A stretch of DNA of 7,746 nucleotides. Source: Tidjanibacter sp. Its GTDB lineage: Bacteria > Bacteroidota > Bacteroidia > Bacteroidales > Rikenellaceae. Made by a program: the position numbers and the translations under genes. Location: contig JAFYRC010000192.1 in assembly GCA_017547065.1 (NCBI GenBank), forward strand, positions 1 to 7,746. Reading direction: 5' to 3'. How positions within the stretch are numbered: the first letter of the stretch is position 1; the number at the start of each line of letters is the position of its first letter. Shown piece after piece: positions 1 to 4,710 of this stretch. The notes beneath the pieces are model-generated. The model did not search any database, had not been told where the DNA came from, and was given only the letters and a program-made list of their open reading frames with translations.

Positions 1-797
1 TAAACATCGTGAAGAACGACGTTCTCGACCTCGACGCTTTCCGTGCATGGAGGCCCGAGTTCAGGGATGCAGAGTTCGTTTTGGAGAACGGCAAATACAT
101 CTGCGGTTGGGCTATCGAGAAGATGAGTAAGAGTATGTTCAACGTGGTTAACCCCGACTACATCGTGGACAACTACGGCGCCGACACACTGCGTATGTAT
201 GAGATGTTCCTCGGCCCCTTGGAGCAGAGCAAACCCTGGGATACCAACGGTATCGACGGTGTACACAAGTTCCTGCGCAAGTTCTGGAGCCGTTTCTTCG
301 ACAAGGACGACAACTTCTGTGTGAGCGAGGAGGAGGCAACTCCCGCCGAACTGAAAGTGCTCCACAAGACCATTAAGAAGGTGAGGGAGGATATCGAGAA
401 CTTCTCGTTCAACACCTCTATTCCCGCCTTTATGATCTGTCTCAACGAGCTTGGCGCTTGCAATAAGAGGGCAATTTTGGAGCCCCTGTGCGTGCTTCTA
501 TCGCCCTTCACTCCCCACATCACCGAGGAGTTGTGGCACCTGATGGGCCACGAGGATTCGATCAACGACGCCCACTACCCCGAGTTCAACCCTGACCACT
601 TGGTGGAGAACTCCTTCGAGTATCCCGTGTCGTTCAACGGCAAGATGAGGTTCAAGAAGGAGCTTCCTTTGGGTATCTCCAACGAGGAGATTGAGGCGGC
701 AGTACTTGCCGATCCCGCAGCCCAGAAATGGACCGAGGGTAAGGCTCCCAGGAAGGTCATCATCGTCCCCGGCAAAATCATCAACATCGTGCTGTAA
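1..797 (+). CDS. leuS: Leucyl-tRNA synthetase, C-terminal part (5' end outside window)
   Basis: LeuRS is a class I aminoacyl-tRNA synthetase that charges tRNA-Leu in the cytoplasm. The frame is already open at the first base (codons from position 3 read N-I-V-K-N-D), so this is a 5'-truncated gene and not one starting at the GTG at position 9. The class I signature KMSKS is at 120-134, inside [14 protein letters not shown], which is typical of LeuRS. It is followed by the region [15 protein letters not shown], then the helical anticodon-binding domain (around [14 protein letters not shown], 495-540). The C-terminal domain ends in [14 protein letters not shown], the usual LeuRS end. The HIGH motif and editing domain must lie upstream of the window. 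About 265 codons are visible, and a full bacterial LeuRS has roughly 800-950 residues. A strong hairpin terminator follows 17 bases after the stop. The family call is very secure. Confidence 0.96.
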   Translation, partial: NIVKNDVLDLDAFRAWRPEFRDAEFVLENGKYICGWAIEKMSKSMFNVVNPDYIVDNYGADTLRMYEMFLGPLEQSKPWDTNGIDGVHKFLRKFWSRFFDKDDNFCVSEEEATPAELKVLHKTIKKVREDIENFSFNTSIPAFMICLNELGACNKRAILEPLCVLLSPFTPHITEELWHLMGHEDSINDAHYPEFNPDHLVENSFEYPVSFNGKMRFKKELPLGISNEEIEAAVLADPAAQKWTEGKAPRKVIIVPGKIINIVL

Positions 798-814
798 GGG
801 CACACAGTTTAACC

Positions 815-857
815 AAAGTAGTTCGGTGGGCACACCTCCTGCCGAACTACTTTTTAT
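815..857 (+). terminator. Rho-independent terminator after leuS
   Basis: A 12-bp perfect stem is formed by 815-826 (AAAGTAGTTCGG) and 842-853 (its exact reverse complement), enclosing a 15-base loop and running into T-rich sequence (TTTTTATT, 851-858). This is a classic intrinsic terminator geometry. It sits 17 bases after the leuS stop and ends about 20 bases before the mntP start, so mntP is either read by partial read-through or has a promoter I cannot recognise in this short gap. Confidence 0.85.
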
Positions 858-878
858 TAAGAAAACCGCACACGAAAA

Positions 879-1448
879 ATGGATTTTTTGACGCTGATAT
901 TGATTGCTGTCGGAGTGTCGATGGACGCCTTTGCGGTGTCTATCTGCAAGGGTTTATCTTTGGGTAAAGCCACACTCAAAGGGTGCTCAATTGTGGGCCT
1001 CTGGTTTGGTGGTTTTCAGGCACTTATGCCTGTGATTGGTTACTTCGTAGGCTCGAGTTTCAGCCACCTGATCGAGCACTTCGACCACTGGGTAGCCTTT
1101 GCCCTTTTGGCCATTATTGGCGTCAATATGATACGCGAAGCACTCGGCAAAGACGACGAAGAAATAGAGTGTTGCGAGTGTAGCAAAAAGGCCCTCTCGG
1201 CCCGTAAAATGTTCCCCATGGCGGTGGCTACAAGCATCGATGCATTGGCTGTTGGCGTCAGCTTTGCCTTCCTCGATGTTGACATTTGGAGCTCGGTGGG
1301 TTGCATCGGACTCACCACCTTTCTCTTCTCGGCGGTGGGTGTAAAAATTGGCAGCGCTTTCGGTACGCGCTACAAATCGAAGGCCGAACTCACAGGCGGT
1401 ATTATCCTCCTGCTCATCGGCCTTAAAATCCTTATCGAACACATTTAG
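879..1448 (+). CDS. mntP: Putative manganese efflux pump MntP
   Basis: This is a 189-residue inner-membrane protein of the MntP (YebN, DUF204) family, which exports Mn2+ from the cytoplasm and protects against manganese excess. Length matches the family (about 188 residues in E. coli). Six hydrophobic segments are visible, roughly at residues 2-22, 36-58, 68-88, 111-131, 138-160 and 171-188. The two internally repeated family signatures are present: G-V-S-M-D-A-F-A-V-S (Asp16) and A-T-S-I-D-A-L-A-V-G (Asp121), with the aspartates expected to line the metal path. The cytoplasmic or peripheral loop between segments 3 and 4 (residues 90-105) is acidic and unusually cysteine-rich (Cys98, Cys99, Cys101). 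The ATG at 879 is preceded by an A-rich stretch and no clear Shine-Dalgarno site, common in Bacteroidetes. It stands alone between the leuS terminator and a convergent gene pair. In some bacteria mntP is controlled by a manganese riboswitch or MntR; neither is visible here in the 81-base gap. Confidence 0.93.
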   Translation: MDFLTLILIAVGVSMDAFAVSICKGLSLGKATLKGCSIVGLWFGGFQALMPVIGYFVGSSFSHLIEHFDHWVAFALLAIIGVNMIREALGKDDEEIECCECSKKALSARKMFPMAVATSIDALAVGVSFAFLDVDIWSSVGCIGLTTFLFSAVGVKIGSAFGTRYKSKAELTGGIILLLIGLKILIEHI

Positions 1449-1474
1449 GGGCGCAGTTTCTGCAACCACGCCCC
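1448..1474. terminator. Hairpin in the convergent gap between mntP and the esterase operon
   Basis: GGGGCG (1448-1453) pairs perfectly with CGCCCC (1469-1474). An alternative inner stem GCAG/CTGC (1453-1456 with 1460-1463) overlaps it. The first G is the last base of the mntP stop codon. The hairpin lies in the 41-base gap between the mntP stop and the stop of the convergent esterase gene, where a bidirectional terminator would be expected. Neither side carries a good T-run, so it may act only as a weak terminator or as an RNA 3'-end stabiliser. Confidence 0.45.
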
Positions 1475-1489
1475 GTGCTGTAAATCTGC

Positions 1490-2983
1490 TTATTTATTGT
1501 GCTTATAAGGCGCAAGGGGTATGCCTGCGCTGTTGAACACGGTGGATACGTGCCAGCTGATGTAGCAATACCTCACACCTTGTGGATTGGTCACCTTCGA
1601 ACTGCTAATCTCCATCGTTCCATCGCTCTTGATGGTAGCCGTGGCCGTTTGGAGCTTGCCCGACGAATCCAACAGTTGCACATAGGGGATTGATGCCTGA
1701 GTTGAGTGCAAACCTTCGCCGTTAACAAAGCTCAACACAACCTTACTGCCATTGTAGCTCACACTCCTAACCTGCGGAGGCGCCACTTTAATGTCGTCGC
1801 GACCATAGGTGTTGTGCAGAATAGAATTAGCCAATCGCTCGCCGGGAACTTTCTTGTTGGGATAGTGGATACAGTCTTCATCGCCAACATCGGAGGTGGT
1901 GATAATGTAGCTATTAGGAACGAGCTTCAACGCATCCCACTGGGCCTGAATAAGGTTGGCTCCATACTCGTCGCTCCTACCACCAATGCCACTAATCTGC
2001 ATATAGTAGAAGGGCATCTGCACTTTGGTATCGCCTTTGGCCTTACGCCACTCATCCACCATGGCCTGCTGCAAGCGAGCGTAGGAGTGGGGGGTGTCGC
2101 GATTGCTCTCGCCCTGATACCAGGCCCAACCACGAACAACGTAGGGCATTACGGGGTTAATCATTGCATTATACAGCACTCCGGGAGCATTTTTCACTGC
2201 GGCATCCTCGGTCAAGTCTGAAACACCTTTGTAGTCGTCGGGGTCAAAGGCATTAAGCCTCGATGCGGGCATCCAAGCCTCGATGCGAGTGCCACCATAG
2301 CAGGTACCGATGATACCAATGGGGACATTGAGTTCGGTGGCAAGCTTACGGCCACAAAAGAAGGCAATAGCACTATACTCGAGGGCCTCCAAAGAGTTGC
2401 TCACCCTCCACCATTTACCATTGGGCGCATCTTTCAAAGGAGTCTTTGAGGATTGGCGACCAACCTTGAAATAGCGGAAATGAGAGAGCTCGGAGTAGCA
2501 ATTTGCAATCTCCTCAAAGGCTCCGGTTACGGGCTGATAGTTGCCGGCTGCCTCCGAGCCATTTCCCTTCATCGGCATCTCCATATTACTCTGGCCGGCG
2601 AAGTGCCACACCTCGCCAATGAGCACATCTTCAATCTGTTTGACACCATAGTGGGAGTCGCTAATCACAACACACTGAGGCTCAAAAGTGGCCGCAGGAG
2701 TGGGTATCTCCACCTTCCATTCACCACCGGCATTAGCCTTGGTCGTAACCTCCTCTTCGGCCCACGAGGCCTCGACCGTAACCGTAGCATTGGGGTTTGT
2801 TGTGCCCCAAAATGCTGCCGTTGCGTTCTGCTGCACAACCATACCGTCGCTGAGGAATACGGGCATCCACAATCGACTGGGAGTGGGTTCCTTGCCACCT
2901 CCAGGTTCGGGATCGGGGCCCGAGCAAGCGTAGGTGCCAAACAGAACAAGGGTTGTTAACAGAAGCGTTTTCAGAGCCTTCAT
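1490..2983 (-). CDS. Sialate O-acetylesterase-family lipoprotein (downstream paralog)
   Basis: This is a 497-residue predicted envelope lipoprotein of the sialate O-acetylesterase (SASA/SGNH hydrolase) family, which hydrolyses O-acetyl esters on sugars such as sialic acid. The start M-K-A-L-K is followed by a hydrophobic stretch and a likely lipid-attachment Cys20 (G-T-Y-A-C), then an acidic/Pro tail (S-G-P-D-P-E-P). The family's N-terminal beta region runs about 36-115 (L-W-M-P-V-F-L-S-D-G-M-V-V-Q). The SGNH core follows: F-A-G-Q-S-N-M-E with nucleophile Ser132, Y-G-G-T-R-I-E-A-W (229-237), W-Y-Q-G-E-S-N (288-294), and G-D-E-D-C-I-H-Y-P with catalytic His373. A C-terminal beta domain spans roughly 398-497. 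It is the second gene of a two-gene unit: only 26 bases separate it from the upstream paralog's stop, and no promoter motif is seen between them. Substrate is uncertain; xylan, pectin or mucin O-acetyl groups are also possible. Family call secure, specificity inferred. Confidence 0.88.
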   Translation of the reverse strand: MKALKTLLLTTLVLFGTYACSGPDPEPGGGKEPTPSRLWMPVFLSDGMVVQQNATAAFWGTTNPNATVTVEASWAEEEVTTKANAGGEWKVEIPTPAATFEPQCVVISDSHYGVKQIEDVLIGEVWHFAGQSNMEMPMKGNGSEAAGNYQPVTGAFEEIANCYSELSHFRYFKVGRQSSKTPLKDAPNGKWWRVSNSLEALEYSAIAFFCGRKLATELNVPIGIIGTCYGGTRIEAWMPASRLNAFDPDDYKGVSDLTEDAAVKNAPGVLYNAMINPVMPYVVRGWAWYQGESNRDTPHSYARLQQAMVDEWRKAKGDTKVQMPFYYMQISGIGGRSDEYGANLIQAQWDALKLVPNSYIITTSDVGDEDCIHYPNKKVPGERLANSILHNTYGRDDIKVAPPQVRSVSYNGSKVVLSFVNGEGLHSTQASIPYVQLLDSSGKLQTATATIKSDGTMEISSSKVTNPQGVRYCYISWHVSTVFNSAGIPLAPYKHNK

Positions 2984-3009
2984 ATCGTCGTTGTACTAAT
3001 CATTCGTGT

Positions 3010-4497
3010 TTATTTGCTGTGCTTGAATGGTGCAAGGGGTATGCCTGCGCTGTTGAAGACGGTGGAGATGTGCCAGCTGAGGAAGCAATACCTCACACCC
3101 TTGGGGTTGACAACGCTTGCACTGCTCACCTCCATAGTACCATCGGCCTTAATGGTGGCAGTGGCAGTGTGGAGCTTACCTGCATCATCCACAAGTTGCA
3201 CATAGGGAATTGTTCCCTCGGTGGAGTGCAATCCCTCGCCATTCTCAAAACTAACCACAACCTTGTCGCTCTGATAGTTAACGCTGCTCACCACAGGAGC
3301 CGCCACCTTAATGTCGGTGCGGTTGTAGCTCTTATTGAGTATCAGATTTGCCAAGCGCTCGCCGGGGACTTTCTTGTTAGGATAGTGAATAAAATTGGTG
3401 TCGCCCACGTCGGAGGTGGTGATAATGTAGCTATTGGGGATGAGCTTCAACGCATCCCACTGGGCCTGAATAAGGTTGGCGCCATACTCGTCACTATTGC
3501 TACCGATACCGCTAATCTGCACATAGTAGAATGGCAACTGGGCATTGGTGTCACCCTTGGCTTTGCGCCACTCGTCCACCATAGCCTGCTGCAATCGGGC
3601 ATAGGCCTGGGAGTTGTCGCGATTACTTTCACCCTGATACCAAGCCCAACCACGCACAACGTAGGGCATAATGGGGTGCACCATACCGTTGTAGAGCAAA
3701 CCGGGGGCACTCTTCTTGGCTGCTGACTCGGAGAGTTCGGAGGCCTCCTTATAGTCGGCGGGGTCGAATGAGCTCAACCTCGACGCGGGCATCCAAGCCT
3801 CGATGCGAGTACCGCCGTAGGGGGTGCAGATGATACCAATGGGGACATTGAGCTCCGTGGCCATCTTACGACCACAGAAGAAGGCAATGGCACTATATTC
3901 GAGTGCCTCGGTTGCAACACTCGCCTTCCACCACTTGTTCTCCCTAACGTCGTTCATGGGAACGTCGGAGGCCTGATATCCAACCTTGAAGTAGCGGAAG
4001 TGGGGCATATTGGCCGTGAGTGCAACTTCCTCGTTGGCATTCTCAATGGGCTGATAGTTACCATTAGCCACCGAGCCGAAGCCCCTCATGGGCATCTCCA
4101 TATTGCTCTGTCCGGCAAAGTGCCACACCTCACCAACAAGCACATCATTGATGTGTTTGGCACCATTGTGGGAGTCGCGAATCACAACCCTCTGTGGCTC
4201 CATCGAGCCTGCGGATGTGGGAATTTCCAGCTTCCACTCGCCCTCCGCATTAGCCTTGGTCACAACAACCTCGTCGGTCCACGACGCCTCGGCAGTAACC
4301 GTAGCATTGGGATTGGTTGTACCCCAATATGCCGCCGATGCATTCTGCTGCACAACCATACCGTCGTTGAGGAAGACGGGCATCCACAACTTACTTGGCT
4401 TGGGGTGTTTTCCTACCACAGGTTCGTCGGGCTCCGTACAAGCGCAAGTGCCCATCAAAACAAGGGCAACCAAAACAAATGATTTCAAAGATTTCAT
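3010..4497 (-). CDS. Sialate O-acetylesterase-family lipoprotein (upstream paralog)
   Basis: This 495-residue predicted lipoprotein has the same architecture as its neighbour and is about 73% identical by hand count (364 of 497 aligned positions). The signal sequence ends in G-T-C-A-C with likely lipidated Cys20, followed by T-E-P-D-E-P. Key blocks are F-A-G-Q-S-N-M-E (Ser131), Y-G-G-T-R-I-E-A-W (227-235), W-Y-Q-G-E-S-N (286-292) and G-D-T-N-F-I-H-Y-P (His371). In this copy the residue three before the histidine is Asn368 where the neighbour has Asp, so the acidic member of the Ser-His-Asp triad may differ or be supplied by Asp366. The most divergent stretch between the copies is around residues 150-188, before the conserved A-L-E-Y-S-A-I-A-F-F-C-G-R; sequence near the active site is nearly invariant. 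It is the first gene of the unit and is transcribed away from dnaX from a Bacteroidetes-type promoter at 4525-4555. The A-rich leader has no Shine-Dalgarno site. Likely role: de-O-acetylation of sialylated or other acetylated glycans at the cell surface or in the periplasm. Confidence 0.88.
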   Translation of the reverse strand: MKSLKSFVLVALVLMGTCACTEPDEPVVGKHPKPSKLWMPVFLNDGMVVQQNASAAYWGTTNPNATVTAEASWTDEVVVTKANAEGEWKLEIPTSAGSMEPQRVVIRDSHNGAKHINDVLVGEVWHFAGQSNMEMPMRGFGSVANGNYQPIENANEEVALTANMPHFRYFKVGYQASDVPMNDVRENKWWKASVATEALEYSAIAFFCGRKMATELNVPIGIICTPYGGTRIEAWMPASRLSSFDPADYKEASELSESAAKKSAPGLLYNGMVHPIMPYVVRGWAWYQGESNRDNSQAYARLQQAMVDEWRKAKGDTNAQLPFYYVQISGIGSNSDEYGANLIQAQWDALKLIPNSYIITTSDVGDTNFIHYPNKKVPGERLANLILNKSYNRTDIKVAAPVVSSVNYQSDKVVVSFENGEGLHSTEGTIPYVQLVDDAGKLHTATATIKADGTMEVSSASVVNPKGVRYCFLSWHISTVFNSAGIPLAPFKHSK

Positions 4498-4524
4498 ACC
4501 GTAATTTTATTGTATTCGTTGACG

Positions 4525-4555
4525 CAAATATACCAAATAAAAGCCACACAACCAA
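4525..4555 (-). promoter_or_regulatory. Bacteroidetes-type promoter of the esterase operon
   Basis: Read on the minus strand, 4532 down to 4525 is TATATTTG, an exact match to the Bacteroidetes -7 consensus TAnnTTTG. A TTG, matching the -33 core, lies at 4555-4553, leaving a 20-base gap, within the usual 19-21. Transcription would begin around 4518-4520, leaving a leader of about 20 bases before the ATG at 4497. The consensus is established for Bacteroides; the assignment here is by pattern match. Confidence 0.7.
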
Positions 4556-4670
4556 TCCTCCCGAACGTTTATAAGATGTTTTCGAACAAAACTCACACTC
4601 CTTGGAGTACAAAATAGCACCCCCACAAGCAACTTTGCAATATTGATTTTCAATTTTCAATTTTAATCGA

Positions 4671-4678
4671 TATCTTTG
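4671..4678 (+). promoter_or_regulatory. dnaX promoter -7 element
   Basis: TATCTTTG at 4671-4678 is an exact match to the Bacteroidetes -7 consensus TAnnTTTG. A -33 element is not clear: the nearest TTG upstream (4643-4645) is 25 bases away, longer than the usual 19-21, so the upstream part may be weak or helped by the A/T tracts at 4646-4666. The predicted start of transcription, around 4683-4686, lies inside the inverted repeat at 4676-4696. Confidence 0.6.
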
Positions 4679-4696
4679 TGAGGTTATACCTCACAA
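4676..4696. promoter_or_regulatory. Perfect 9-3-9 inverted repeat at the dnaX promoter (operator-like)
   Basis: The half-site TTGTGAGGT (4676-4684) is followed by the spacer TAT and by its exact reverse complement (4688-4696). The left arm shares its first three bases with the -7 box, and the predicted transcription start lies within the repeat. This position suits a repressor or other dimeric regulator better than a transcript hairpin, because most of the left arm would not be transcribed. The arm resembles the CRP half-site TGTGA, but the inner spacing is 9 instead of 6 bases. The regulator is unknown. Confidence 0.5.
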
Positions 4697-4710
4697 GGAA
4701 AGCAAAAGAA

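Larger units (their letters stand above)
1490..4497 (-). repeat. Tandem gene duplication (two esterase copies, unit about 1.52 kb)
   Basis: The two esterase genes are head-to-tail copies with a constant offset of 1520 bases over their 3' parts and 1514 bases at their start codons. Long identical DNA tracts remain, for example 39 bases at 1922-1960 and 3442-3480, and 26 bases at 1512-1537 and 3032-3057. Other stretches have diverged substantially. This is a local duplication, and the identical tracts could support recombination or gene conversion between the copies. Confidence 0.9.
4498..4710. promoter_or_regulatory. Divergent control region between the esterase operon and dnaX
   Basis: This 213-base, A+T-rich, non-coding stretch separates two divergent starts. 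Besides the two promoter cores described separately, it holds a short 7-base direct repeat (ATTTTCA at 4646-4652 and 4653-4659, with a partial third unit from 4660) just upstream of the dnaX -7 box, and a perfect inverted repeat at 4676-4696. Its base composition is clearly lower in G+C than the flanking genes. I see no RNA gene or small open frame here that I would support. Confidence 0.7.

Noticed and set aside
2255..2287. 13-base direct repeat (AAGCCTCGATGCG at 2255-2267 and 2275-2287)
   Set aside because: It lies inside the conserved esterase coding sequence (E-A-W-M-P-A-S-R-L) and is only partly present in the paralog, so it is most likely a chance result of codon choice.
2953..3726. Long open frame on the + strand opposite the esterase genes (257 codons)
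   Set aside because: It is antisense to two well-supported family members and spans the gap between them; its protein is an Ala/His/Leu-rich shadow. A similar shadow appears opposite the paralog at 1706-2221, showing it comes from the complementary codons.
4578..4592. Small GTTTT/AAAAC hairpin in the divergent intergenic region
   Set aside because: Only five A/T-rich pairs; such a structure is expected by chance in A+T-rich DNA.
4676..4696. CRP-type binding site
   Set aside because: The arms contain TGTGA and TCACA, but the inner spacing is 9 bases, not the 6 of a CRP site.
4678..4710. Upstream GTG start for dnaX adding 11 residues
   Set aside because: The GTG overlaps the last base of the TATCTTTG promoter element, so it would not be in the transcript; DnaX homologues begin close to the S-A-R-K-Y-R-P motif, which fits the ATG at 4711.
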